Assembly (NCBI GenBank): GCA_964630705.1
Contig: CAZVZH010000132.1
Location: 1 to 12,495, forward strand
Source: M3007 sp964630705
Lineage (GTDB): Bacteria > Bacteroidota > Bacteroidia > Chitinophagales > Saprospiraceae
Length of the DNA: 12,495 nucleotides
Direction of reading: 5' to 3'
The notes beneath the pieces were generated by a model. It did not search any database and was not told where the DNA came from. It worked only from the letters and a program-made list of their open reading frames with translations. Below are positions 1-7,267 of the stretch, one piece after another. The translations under genes were made by a program, and so were the position numbers. Each line of letters opens with the position of its first letter. The first letter of the stretch is position 1.

Positions 1-717
1 CGCGACGGCCGCACCGTCAAAGGAGTATATTTCACCGGTCTGCGCGACGCCGGCGACCCCGTTGAACTTGCCCGTCGCTATGCCCGTGCCGGCGCCGACG
101 AACTGGTTTTTCTCGACATCACCGCCACTCAGGAAAAGCGCAAAACACTGGTTGGATTGGTTGAGCGAATCGCCCGGGAGATCGACATCCCCTTTACCGT
201 AGGCGGCGGCATCGACAGCCTGGCAGATGCCCGCGCGGTTATCGAGGCCGGCGCCGACAAGGTGAGCGTCAATTCCGCAGCGGTGCGGCGCCCGGCATTG
301 ATCGCTGAAATTGCCGGTCATTTCGGGAGCCAGTGCGCCGTGCTGGCCATCGACGCCAAGTGGGAGGCGGCCGACTGGTACGTGTACCGGAGCGGGGGCC
401 GGGAGGCCAGCGGCCGGCGCGCGCTTGCCTGGGCCGCCGAGGCGGAAGCGCTGGGCGCCGGTGAAATCCTGCTCACCTCGATGGACCACGACGGCGCAAA
501 ATCCGGCTTCGCGCTCGAGCTCACCCGGGCGGTTTGCCAGGCAGTGGGCATTCCGGTGATCGCTTCCGGCGGCGGCGGCGCCTGCGCGCATTTCGCCGAT
601 TTGTTTGAACAAACACCCGCCAGCGCCGCCCTGGCCGCCAGCATTTTTCACTTTGGCGAAATACCGATCCCCGAACTCAAGTCTTTTTTAAAAAACCGGC
701 AACTACCTATACGATGA
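1..717 (+). CDS. hisF: Imidazole glycerol phosphate synthase subunit HisF (5' partial)
   Basis: HisF is the cyclase subunit of imidazole glycerol phosphate synthase. With HisH it converts PRFAR and glutamine-derived ammonia to imidazole glycerol phosphate and AICAR in cytoplasmic histidine biosynthesis. The frame is open from base 1 to the TGA at 715-717, giving 238 residues. Comparison with the remembered Thermotoga HisF sequence suggests that only about 12 N-terminal residues are missing, including the first catalytic Asp (the CLDV motif). Recognisable (beta/alpha)8-barrel motifs are DGRTVKG at the start, DELVFLDITA, FTVGGGI, ADKVSVNSAA, AIDAK (catalytic Asp codon at 352-354), GEILLTSMDHDG, IASGGGG and ALAASIFHFGEI. 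The gene overlaps hisIE by 4 bp (ATGA), so the two are translationally coupled as in a his operon; hisA and hisH probably lie upstream, outside the window. Nothing suggests damage. The identification is very secure. Confidence 0.97.
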   Translation, partial: RDGRTVKGVYFTGLRDAGDPVELARRYARAGADELVFLDITATQEKRKTLVGLVERIAREIDIPFTVGGGIDSLADARAVIEAGADKVSVNSAAVRRPALIAEIAGHFGSQCAVLAIDAKWEAADWYVYRSGGREASGRRALAWAAEAEALGAGEILLTSMDHDGAKSGFALELTRAVCQAVGIPVIASGGGGACAHFADLFEQTPASAALAASIFHFGEIPIPELKSFLKNRQLPIR

Positions 718-1310
718 CGCCTGATTTTAACAAAAATGCCGACGGCCTCTTGCCCGCCGTTATTCAACACGCCGATACGCTGCAAGTGCTGATGGTAGGC
801 TACATGAACGCCGAAGCGCTGGAAACTACCCGGCAACTGGGCAGGGTAACCTTTTTCAGCCGCAGCAAAAACCGCCTGTGGACCAAGGGCGAGCGCTCTG
901 GTCATTTCCTGCAACTGGCAGATATCCGCCTCGACTGCGACGCCGACGCCTTGCTGGTGAAGGCCCGGCCGCTGGGCCCAACTTGCCACACCGGCGCCAG
1001 GTCGTGTTTTCAGGAGCAAACCGCCCGGGGCTTTCTGTATGCCCTCGAACAAACCATCGCCGACCGTATTGCCGATACGGCCAACGAATCCTCGTACACC
1101 CAGCGCTTGTACCGCTCGGGGCTGCAAAAAATAGCTCAAAAAGTAGGCGAAGAGGCCGTAGAAACCATTCTCGAAGCCCGTTCCGGCAGCCTGGAACACC
1201 TGCAAAACGAGGCTGCCGACCTGTTGTACCACTTGCTGCTACTGCTGCAGGCGCGGGGCTCGAACCTGGAGGCCGTGGAAGCAGTGCTGATGGAGCGTCG
1301 CCAGTCCTGA
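714..1310 (+). CDS. hisIE: Bifunctional phosphoribosyl-AMP cyclohydrolase / phosphoribosyl-ATP pyrophosphatase HisIE
   Basis: This 198-residue fusion enzyme catalyses steps 2 and 3 of histidine biosynthesis: PR-ATP is hydrolysed to PR-AMP, and the PR-AMP ring is then opened to ProFAR. Residues about 14-100 form the HisI cyclohydrolase domain, with VLMVGYMN, TFFSRSK and LWTKGE. Its metal-binding set is visible as Asp74, Cys75, Asp76 and Asp78 (DCDADA) plus Cys91 and Cys98 (CHTGARSC). Residues about 107-195 form the HisE pyrophosphatase domain, with KVGEEAVE (143-150) and EAADLLYH (166-173), typical of the all-alpha MazG-like fold. The length matches ordinary HisIE proteins. The ATG is chosen because it overlaps the hisF stop as ATGA, which implies coupled translation. 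It appears to be the last gene of the his operon, because a small hairpin follows and the next gene has its own promoter-like sequence. Confidence 0.97.
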   Translation: MTPDFNKNADGLLPAVIQHADTLQVLMVGYMNAEALETTRQLGRVTFFSRSKNRLWTKGERSGHFLQLADIRLDCDADALLVKARPLGPTCHTGARSCFQEQTARGFLYALEQTIADRIADTANESSYTQRLYRSGLQKIAQKVGEEAVETILEARSGSLEHLQNEAADLLYHLLLLLQARGSNLEAVEAVLMERRQS

Positions 1311-1311
1311 A

Positions 1312-1340
1312 CCGGACTGCCTGTCCGGAACACTTCTTTT
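1312..1340 (+). terminator. Weak rho-independent terminator after hisIE
   Basis: A perfect 6-bp stem, CCGGAC (1312-1317) and GTCCGG (1323-1328), encloses a 5-nt loop and starts one base after the hisIE stop codon. A T-rich stretch (TTCTTTT, about 1334-1340) follows after a 5-nt gap. The stem is short and the T run is interrupted, so termination may be partial. Its position at the end of the his genes supports the call. Confidence 0.4.
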
Positions 1341-1390
1341 GCCGTCTCCTACCTTTCAACCGCGATTTCAGCGCCTTACTGTTGAAAAAT

Positions 1391-1421
1391 TTTGGCCTTG
1401 CAAGCCAACGGCACAACTTTG
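1391..1421 (+). promoter_or_regulatory. Probable Bacteroidota-type promoter for the 1490 gene
   Basis: TTTG at 1391-1394 is followed after 19 bp by CAACTTTG at 1414-1421. This fits the Bacteroidota housekeeping promoter (-33 TTTG, -7 TAnnTTTG) with one mismatch at the first base of the -7 element. It lies after the his terminator and would give a leader of roughly 60 nt before the ATG at 1490. Confidence 0.4.
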
Positions 1422-1489
1422 CGCCTGATCAAGAGCCACTGTGTCAAAAACCAAGACCAGTGCTTAAAAAAAATCAACCTTCCTGTACC

Positions 1490-2125
1490 ATGAAAACGCC
1501 ATTTTCGCCCTATGCCAATGAACAGCTCAACACCTTGTACGAGCTGCTTTTTTGCGACAACCCCGCTTTTTTTGAAGCCGCCAACCAACAACCGGACCAA
1601 CAGCCCTGGGCAACGCTTTTTTCCAAAAGCCCGGACGAGCAAGGCTTGCTGGCCATCGCCAACGACCCGGAGGCGGAAAGCCGCGTCCGCAACCTGGCCA
1701 GTTTCCGGCTCCTCGAAGCCGGGAGCGCCCTCCGGCCCCAACCGGCCCTCCACGGCGTGGTGATCGAGGTAGGCATGGAGGAAGGCCTCGATACCTTGGC
1801 CGCCTTCGCCGACGGCACTGCGCGCTACCTCAATTACGCGGGTCATGCCATCGTTTGGGAAACGCCGACCGAACAGTCGAATGCCATGATCCAGGACCTC
1901 TGGCAGCACAGCATCAACGTGGTCAATCAAATCGGTCCCTGGGACAAAGGCAGGCTCGCCCCGCCATCAACCGGCACCGTGCGCCTGAGTTTTCTGGTTT
2001 CCGGGCAGTTGTTTTTCGGGCAGGGGCCGATGGACGTGTTTTTCCGCGACCCGATGGCCGGGCCTGTGCTGAATTCAGCCACTCAGCTGATGGTCTTTTT
2101 AACCAATTACAGTGCGAAAAAGTAG
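1490..2125 (+). CDS. Uncharacterised protein (211 aa)
   Basis: I do not recognise a characterised family. The 211-residue product has no signal peptide or membrane segment and looks like a soluble cytoplasmic protein. It has a helical N-terminal third (EQLNTLYELLFCDN) that includes an RVRNLASFRLLEAG stretch. A middle part follows, GVVIEVGMEEGLDTLAAF and then GTARYLNYAGHAIVWE, which reads as strands around a Gly-rich turn. The last third, VRLSFLVSGQLFFGQGPMDV, is also strand-rich. The ATG at 1490 is preferred over upstream in-frame starts from 878 on, because those would overlap hisIE in another frame and lie before the promoter-like sequence at 1391-1421. Its stop lies only 12 bp from the stop of the convergent TonB receptor gene, with no room for a terminator between them. 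I would expect it to be restricted to relatives in the Bacteroidota; that is inference. Confidence 0.8.
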   Translation: MKTPFSPYANEQLNTLYELLFCDNPAFFEAANQQPDQQPWATLFSKSPDEQGLLAIANDPEAESRVRNLASFRLLEAGSALRPQPALHGVVIEVGMEEGLDTLAAFADGTARYLNYAGHAIVWETPTEQSNAMIQDLWQHSINVVNQIGPWDKGRLAPPSTGTVRLSFLVSGQLFFGQGPMDVFFRDPMAGPVLNSATQLMVFLTNYSAKK

Positions 2126-2137
2126 GCGCAAACACCG

Positions 2138-4444
2138 TCACCACTCCAGCCGCCAACTCAGGTTCGGCACCAAGCCGAGTTGCGCCTTTGTCTCCACCCG
2201 GCCGGTGTAGGGGTCGAAGTAGCGGTAGGCGGTATTTTTCCGGATGGTGGCATTTTGAAAATCCATGGCAAACAGGCTGTTGCGTCGCTGGCCGATGTTC
2301 CGCCGCCAGTACACGCGCAGGTCGAGCCGCACGAACCCAGGCAGTTTTTCCGGGTAACCCTGGGAAAAATCGTACACGGTGCGTTGGGCTGCCGCCGAGG
2401 CCACCGTATCGACCGGCGCCGCGCGTTGCCCGCCCGCCCAGCTGATGCGCCCATTAAAGCCGAAACTGCGGCTGCGCGCCGGCCAGTCGTCGCGCTGCCA
2501 CTCTTTGCCGGCGGTGAGGTTGGCGATATGCCCCAGCGCCCAGCGGCCGGCGCGCCAGCGGCCGTCGCTGCCCTGGTAGCGGGACTCAAAAACGGTGGCG
2601 TTAGCCAGCACAAACCAGCCTTCGCTGAGGTAGCGCTCAGCAGTGACTTCCAGCCCCCGGTTTTCACCCCGGCCGGCGTAGGCAAAGCCGCCCGTTGCGA
2701 GCGGCCCTTCGCTGCCGTTGAGCACAGAAAATGCGGTTGGCGCATTGGGGTCAACCGCCGCGTTTCGGATGTGTTGCCAAAACAGCTCGCTGCGCAACAC
2801 CCAGCGCTCCTGTACCTGCCAACTGTGCCGCAGGCCGAGCTGCCAGGATTCGGTGACATCGAGCCTGTCGCGTATCCACAAGGAAGCGAGTTGGCTCACT
2901 TTGCCGGAAAAAAGACTCAGCCGGTGCCGGGCGCTCAGCTGCTGACTGATGAGCAGGCGCGGCTCGGCCGTAGCGCGGTTTTCCTGCGGAAAAATCAGGC
3001 TGTGCAAGCCGGCTTGCACCTGGGTGTGGCCGCTGTTGCTGTGCCAGTGGTAAGCGACCCAGGGCTGAGCAATCCAAAAATCATGGTCGGGCAGCGCCGG
3101 TTGTTCACCCTTGTGGCGGGCTTCGACTTGGAATTGTTGGCGGTTGGCCTGTAGCCCGGCTAAAAGCCGGTGGCGAGTGCCGAACGGGCGGCTGATCTGC
3201 AAACGGGCCGACCATTTTTGCTCGTCGGAGCGATCGAGGTCGAACAGCGACTGATCGGATGCAAACGTTGAGCGGCGCTCGTTCTCCTGCCCCGAAACGG
3301 CTGCGGCAATGCTGTACCCTGTTTTTTCGCCCAATACGCCCTGGTGGGTTGCGCCTAAAATGGCCGTTTTGGAGGTAAAATCGATGCGGAAAAGGTCTTT
3401 GAACACCTGGATGTCCAAACTATCAGCAGGGGGCATAAATCGGTTTTCACTGAGCCCGCCCAAGCCGAACACCGACCACTGGCCGCCGTTTTTTCCGAAA
3501 AAATCGAGTTTAAAGGAAAGATCCTGAAAGTGGATGGTTTCGCCGCCGAAGGAAATGCCCATTTGCCCGAGCAGCCCGACGGTGGAGTAGCGGTAGTTGG
3601 CCAGGTAACTGGCTTTTTTATTTTTTGTCAACGGCCCTTCGGCGGCCAGGTCGAGACCGAGCAAGCCGGCCTGGGCGGTAAATTCGGGGCGATGGTTGTT
3701 GCCCGGGCGCAACCCGATGTCCATCACGCCGCCCAGGGCGTTGCCATAGCCAGCCGGGAAAGCGCCGGTGAGCAGAGCGGAATTGTCGAGCAATTGAGCG
3801 GAAAACAGCAGCACCCCGCCGCTGGCGAGCGCGGGCCGGTCGGCGAGCGTGCCGGCATTGGGCAGGTGGTTGGGGTTGACGATGTCGAGCCCTTCGAGCC
3901 GCCAAAGCAGGTTGGCGGGGCTGTTCCCCCGGATGCTCAGGCCGTTGGCCTGGTCGTCGGTATTGGCTACGCCGGCATAGGCCAGGGCCAGGCGGGCGGG
4001 GTCGAAAAAGGTGGCTGGGAAGCGCTGGGTTTGCTCGCGGGTGAGCGGAATTTCCGACAAGGCTTGCAGCGGACGCCGGTTGGAGGCAGCGGCTTTTACC
4101 GTCACATCTGGCAAGGTGGTGTTGGTAGGCTGCAGGGCGATATTTAATAAGGTTTCCTTGCCGGAGCTGAGGCGCAGCTCGGGCAACAGCACGGGTTCAT
4201 AGCCCTCGTGTTGGAAAAAACAAAAATAGACGCCAGGCTTCAAAGCATCCGTTTGGAAGCTGCCGTCGGCGCCGGTGGTCAGCGCGAGTTGGTCGGCGTC
4301 GGGCGTGCGGCCCAGGCTGATACTGACGCCGGGCAAGGGCGCGCCGCTGGCGGCATCGCGCACCACGCCGGTGAGGGTTTGGCCGGATAATTGGCTGGGC
4401 AGAACCAGGGCGAATAAAAACAGGAGGTAGCCGTAGCGTTTCAT
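2138..4444 (-). CDS. TonB-dependent outer-membrane receptor with carboxypeptidase-regulatory-like domain
   Basis: This 768-residue outer-membrane protein probably imports an unknown ligand using energy from TonB/ExbBD. Residues 1-22 are a Sec signal peptide (hydrophobic core LLFLFALVL, ending near LSGQ). Residues about 23-107 are a carboxypeptidase-regulatory-like beta-sandwich (TLTGVVRDAASGAPLPGVSI; DGSFQTDALKPGVY). Residues about 125-250 are the plug, with SIRGNSPANLLWRLEGLDI and the GAFPAGYGNALGG segment. The remainder is a beta-barrel rich in alternating aromatic strands, ending in Trp as expected for BAM-assembled barrels. It is shorter than typical SusC proteins (about 1000 residues) and has no SusD-like neighbour, so polysaccharide uptake is not suggested. 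No TonB, sigma or FecR gene is adjacent; the FecR gene of this window is about 4.6 kb away. The family is secure, the substrate unknown. Confidence 0.92.
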   Translation of the reverse strand: MKRYGYLLFLFALVLPSQLSGQTLTGVVRDAASGAPLPGVSISLGRTPDADQLALTTGADGSFQTDALKPGVYFCFFQHEGYEPVLLPELRLSSGKETLLNIALQPTNTTLPDVTVKAAASNRRPLQALSEIPLTREQTQRFPATFFDPARLALAYAGVANTDDQANGLSIRGNSPANLLWRLEGLDIVNPNHLPNAGTLADRPALASGGVLLFSAQLLDNSALLTGAFPAGYGNALGGVMDIGLRPGNNHRPEFTAQAGLLGLDLAAEGPLTKNKKASYLANYRYSTVGLLGQMGISFGGETIHFQDLSFKLDFFGKNGGQWSVFGLGGLSENRFMPPADSLDIQVFKDLFRIDFTSKTAILGATHQGVLGEKTGYSIAAAVSGQENERRSTFASDQSLFDLDRSDEQKWSARLQISRPFGTRHRLLAGLQANRQQFQVEARHKGEQPALPDHDFWIAQPWVAYHWHSNSGHTQVQAGLHSLIFPQENRATAEPRLLISQQLSARHRLSLFSGKVSQLASLWIRDRLDVTESWQLGLRHSWQVQERWVLRSELFWQHIRNAAVDPNAPTAFSVLNGSEGPLATGGFAYAGRGENRGLEVTAERYLSEGWFVLANATVFESRYQGSDGRWRAGRWALGHIANLTAGKEWQRDDWPARSRSFGFNGRISWAGGQRAAPVDTVASAAAQRTVYDFSQGYPEKLPGFVRLDLRVYWRRNIGQRRNSLFAMDFQNATIRKNTAYRYFDPYTGRVETKAQLGLVPNLSWRLEW

Positions 4445-4535
4445 GCTGGAAATTTCGGACTTTGCCAGCGGAATAACCTAGCCCGGGAGCAGGTTTTCGG
4501 AAGAAGGCATCCGGTTTGGGATATTAATAATTTTT

Positions 4536-4556
4536 GGGCGACCGCCAGGGTCGCCC
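4536..4556. repeat. Perfect 8-bp GC-rich inverted repeat in the SPFH gene leader
   Basis: GGGCGACC (4536-4543) and GGTCGCCC (4549-4556) are exact reverse complements around a 5-nt loop. A T5 run (4531-4535) precedes the repeat and CTACG follows it. No T run follows the hairpin on either strand, so it is not a normal intrinsic terminator. From memory, it resembles a short palindromic intergenic element scattered through many bacterial genomes; copy number here cannot be seen. It ends 33 bp before the SPFH start codon. Confidence 0.7.
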
Positions 4557-4589
4557 CTACGCGGCCACCATCACCCAACCAACATATTT

Positions 4590-5504
4590 ATGGAACTAAT
4601 TCTGCCTATCATTATCATTCTGCTCATCCTGCTCAGCGTCGTTACGGTCAGCCAGGGCACGGTGGCTGTTACCACCATTTTCGGCCGCTACCAGCGTACC
4701 CTTCGGCCGGGCTTGAACGTGCGCATCCCGTTTATCGAGCGGATATTTAAGCGTATTTCTATTCAAAACCGCGCGGTCGAGCTCAATTTCCAGGCCGTAA
4801 CGGTTGACCAGGCCAATGTGCATTTCACTTCGCTGCTGTTGTTTTCCGTGCTCGACGACCGGGTGGAAACGATTAAAAACGTAGCGTTCAAGTTTGTCAG
4901 CGAGCGCGATTTTATGGCCACGCTTTCCCGCACCGTGGAAGGCAGCATCCGCGCCTATGTGGCCACCAAACGCCAGGCCGAAATCCTGGGCCTGCGCCGG
5001 GAGATTACCGAGGCGGTGAAAATCAACATCGATCACATGCTGGAGGAATGGGGCTTTCACCTGATCGACTTGCAGATCAACGACATTGTGTTCGACGAGG
5101 AAGTAATGCGCTCCATGTCGAAAGTAGTGGCTTCAAACAACCTCAAAGCCGCCGCCGAAAACGAAGGCCAGGCCTTGCTCATCACCAAAACCAAGGCCGC
5201 CGAGGCGGAAGGCAACGCCATTAAAATTTCAGCCGAGGCCGAGCGCGAAGCCGCCCGCATGCGCGGCCAGGCCGTAGCGCTGTTCCGCGAGGAAGTAGCC
5301 AAAGGTGTGGGCCAGGCTGCCAAGGAAATGCGCGACGCCCACCTCGACGCCTCATTTATTTTGTTTTCCATGTGGACGGAAGCGGTGAAAAACTTCACGG
5401 AGCATGGCCAGGGCAATGTGATTTTCCTTGACGGCTCGGTCGATGGCATGCAAAAAACGCTGAAGGAATTGATGGCGATGAATTTGAGCCAGGGACAGAA
5501 ATAA
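4590..5504 (+). CDS. SPFH/Band 7 (stomatin-like) membrane protein
   Basis: The 304-residue product belongs to the stomatin/prohibitin/flotillin/HflKC superfamily, which forms oligomeric membrane scaffolds that organise lipid domains or control membrane proteases. Residues 3-20 are a hydrophobic N-terminal anchor (LILPIIIILLILLSVV). The Band 7 domain follows at about 21-185, with QGTVAVTTIFGRYQRTLRPGLN and the stomatin-like VNF/QAVTVDQANVHF region, ending in DLQINDIVFDEEVMRSM. Residues about 185-250 are an Ala/Glu-rich coiled coil (AAENEGQALLITKTKAAEAEGNA) as seen in oligomerising members. It is neither a clear HflK nor HflC, and no NfeD-type partner or protease lies next to it, so its partner is unknown. 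It is divergent from the TonB receptor gene, 145 bp apart, and is terminated by the strong hairpin at 5572-5611. The ATG is the first in the frame and precedes the anchor directly. Confidence 0.93.
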   Translation: MELILPIIIILLILLSVVTVSQGTVAVTTIFGRYQRTLRPGLNVRIPFIERIFKRISIQNRAVELNFQAVTVDQANVHFTSLLLFSVLDDRVETIKNVAFKFVSERDFMATLSRTVEGSIRAYVATKRQAEILGLRREITEAVKINIDHMLEEWGFHLIDLQINDIVFDEEVMRSMSKVVASNNLKAAAENEGQALLITKTKAAEAEGNAIKISAEAEREAARMRGQAVALFREEVAKGVGQAAKEMRDAHLDASFILFSMWTEAVKNFTEHGQGNVIFLDGSVDGMQKTLKELMAMNLSQGQK

Positions 5505-5571
5505 AGCTGGTTATTGAATTTCTAAAAAGAGTCCGGCAGTCCCGGTAAAAACCTGGGGCCAACCAAACAAA

Positions 5572-5611
5572 AGCCGCAGGAAGGGCACTCCCCTCCTGCG
5601 GCTGATTTTTT
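5572..5611. terminator. Strong bidirectional intrinsic terminator
   Basis: A perfect 10-bp stem, AGCCGCAGGA (5572-5581) and TCCTGCGGCT (5594-5603), encloses a 12-nt loop. A T6 run follows on the plus strand (5606-5611). On the minus strand the stem is followed by CTTTTGTTT. It sits between the convergent stops of the SPFH gene (5504) and the DUF1501 gene (5627), so it probably ends transcription from both sides. Confidence 0.9.
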
Positions 5612-5626
5612 ATCGCGAAAGCAGCG

Positions 5627-7210
5627 CTATTCCACCTTCACCAACATTTTCGACTGCATTTGCCGCTCGTTGACCAAGCGGCAATAGTACGTGCCGGAGG
5701 CCAGGCCGGAAGCGTCCCAACTTTCCTGGTACTGCCCTTTGGGCTGCCAGCTGCTCACCGGTGTAGCCACAATACGGCCGTTTTGGTCGAGCACTTGCAA
5801 TTGGGTCATGCCGCCGGCGGTGTCGTATTCGAAGGTCACCTGCCCGCGCACGGGGTTGGGCCACAGGCGCAGCAGAGAGCGCCCGGCCGCCTGGTGGGCG
5901 TCGTGCACCGCCGTCGACAGGCAAGGCACGCCGGCCTGGAAGAGGTTGAGGAAAGGGAAATCGTGGAGCAGGATGTCGCCCACATCTTCCTGCGGCACAC
6001 AGAACCAGTCGCGCAGTACCGAAGCGTACACCGAGCGAAAGTCGAACTCCATGTTCAGGTTGTCGAGTACCGAGGGGTTTGGCGGAATGGCCGGGTTGGC
6101 GCCCGTTACGCCGCCGGCTACCGGTTTTCCAAACAGGAACAAAGGCGCCGCTTCGCCGTGGTCGGTGCCCATGCTGAAGTTGCTGGTGATGCGGCGGCCG
6201 AATTCCGAAAAGGTCATGCCCACCACCCGGTCGGCTGTGCCCAGAAAGGCCAGGTCGTCGGTGAAAGATTTGATGGCGTCGCCGAGTTCGCGCAAGAGGT
6301 TGGCGTGGATTCCCAGGCTGTGATTGTTGGGGTCGACCTGTTGGTCGTGGGTGTCGAAACCGCCGATGCTGACCATGTACAGTCGTGTTTTCAAACCGCC
6401 GGCAATCAGGCGGGAAATCACTTTCAGCTTGGCCGCCAGCGGCGTGTCGGGGTAAGTTTTTTGGTTCGGTACAGCGTTCGAGGCATCGACGATCGACTGG
6501 GCGTACAGCCGCGATTGCTGGGCAATCTGGCGTACATAAGCCAATTGTTCGCCCGCCGGGGTGTTCGGCGCGGGGTCTTGCACGCCTGCCAGCAGGTTGT
6601 AAAAATCGCCGGTGTTGGGGATAACGAAACCCATGCCCGTTTGCGGCCCCATAAACGCCAGCGACATCGAGCTGCCGATTTCCACCGCCAGCGGGTGTGG
6701 CATATCGGTGTTCGGATAGCCCGTCGGGTAATTGGGATATTCGTAGGCCAGATACCGGCCGGCCCAGCCATTGGGGAAAAACTCGTCGGCATCGGACCCC
6801 GACATCCAGATATCCGTGGCGCGGAAGTGGCTGAGGCTGGGGTTGGGATAGCCCACATTCTGCACGATACGCACCTGCCCGGCATTGTACAATTGCTGCA
6901 CACCGCTAAAAGCCGGGTGCATGCCCAGCGTAGTGGCATTGGTGAGGGGAAGCAGGTCGTTTTCAGCCACGATTACGTTAGAGCGGCCTTTGAACAAGTT
7001 GTCGTACTGGTCGAGCGGCACCACCGTATTGAGGCCGTCGTTGCCGCCTTCCAGCTGGATGACGACGAGCACGTGGTCGGTATCGACGCTCAAATCGCCC
7101 AGCAGGCTGGCGTAAGGGTTGGTGGCGAAGGCGCGTACGCCGAAGCCGTTTACCAGGGAAGGAATAGCCACCCCGGCAGTGATATTTTTTAAAAAATTGC
7201 GGCGTTTCAT
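5627..7210 (-). CDS. DUF1501 protein with Tat-type signal and T9SS C-terminal sorting domain
   Basis: The 527-residue protein belongs to DUF1501, an uncharacterised branch of the alkaline phosphatase/sulfatase-like fold. The N-terminus reads KRRNFLK (residues 2-8) followed by a moderately hydrophobic stretch to AFA (about 29), which matches a twin-arginine signal and suggests export of a folded, perhaps metal-containing protein. Family motifs are GGNDGLN (55-61), HFRATDIW (128-135), GGFDTHDQQ (283-291), SEFGRR (335-340), GTDHG (348-352) and DFRSVYASVLRDW (390-402); the Asp/His positions are plausible metal ligands. Residues about 446-527 form a type A T9SS sorting domain (LWPNPVRGQVTFEY, LQVLDQNGRIV, GTYYCRL, KMLVKV), implying secretion across the outer membrane and likely surface attachment. 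It lies 57 bp downstream of the DUF1800 gene on the same strand, a pairing known from Planctomycetes and Bacteroidota. Substrate and activity are unknown. Confidence 0.93.
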   Translation of the reverse strand: MKRRNFLKNITAGVAIPSLVNGFGVRAFATNPYASLLGDLSVDTDHVLVVIQLEGGNDGLNTVVPLDQYDNLFKGRSNVIVAENDLLPLTNATTLGMHPAFSGVQQLYNAGQVRIVQNVGYPNPSLSHFRATDIWMSGSDADEFFPNGWAGRYLAYEYPNYPTGYPNTDMPHPLAVEIGSSMSLAFMGPQTGMGFVIPNTGDFYNLLAGVQDPAPNTPAGEQLAYVRQIAQQSRLYAQSIVDASNAVPNQKTYPDTPLAAKLKVISRLIAGGLKTRLYMVSIGGFDTHDQQVDPNNHSLGIHANLLRELGDAIKSFTDDLAFLGTADRVVGMTFSEFGRRITSNFSMGTDHGEAAPLFLFGKPVAGGVTGANPAIPPNPSVLDNLNMEFDFRSVYASVLRDWFCVPQEDVGDILLHDFPFLNLFQAGVPCLSTAVHDAHQAAGRSLLRLWPNPVRGQVTFEYDTAGGMTQLQVLDQNGRIVATPVSSWQPKGQYQESWDASGLASGTYYCRLVNERQMQSKMLVKVE

Positions 7211-7267
7211 GTTGAACGTTCTTTTTGAAAAAATGGATCGTGAAAAATGCGCTTCGAAGCCCGGCGC

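Noticed and set aside
878..1489. Upstream extension of the 1490 gene to an ATG at 878 (415 residues)
   Set aside because: The extra part overlaps hisIE in another frame, reads as Arg/Pro-rich shadow sequence, and lies before a promoter-like element at 1391-1421.
4445..4535. Promoter for the TonB receptor on the minus strand (TAGGTTAT, reverse strand)
   Set aside because: It has two mismatches in the TTTG part of the -7 element and no matching -33 element; too weak to call.
4515..4536. TTTG and AATTTTTG as a promoter for the SPFH gene
   Set aside because: The spacing between the elements is only 10 bp instead of about 17-23, and the -7 element has a mismatch at its first base.
5660..7192. 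510-codon open frame antisense to DUF1501, and similar long antisense frames at 7664-8734, 2180-3154 and 3530-4147
   Set aside because: These are mirror frames created by GC-rich codon bias; the opposite strand encodes recognisable protein families along the whole length, and the antisense products show only low-complexity Gly/Val/Arg-rich sequence with no domain.
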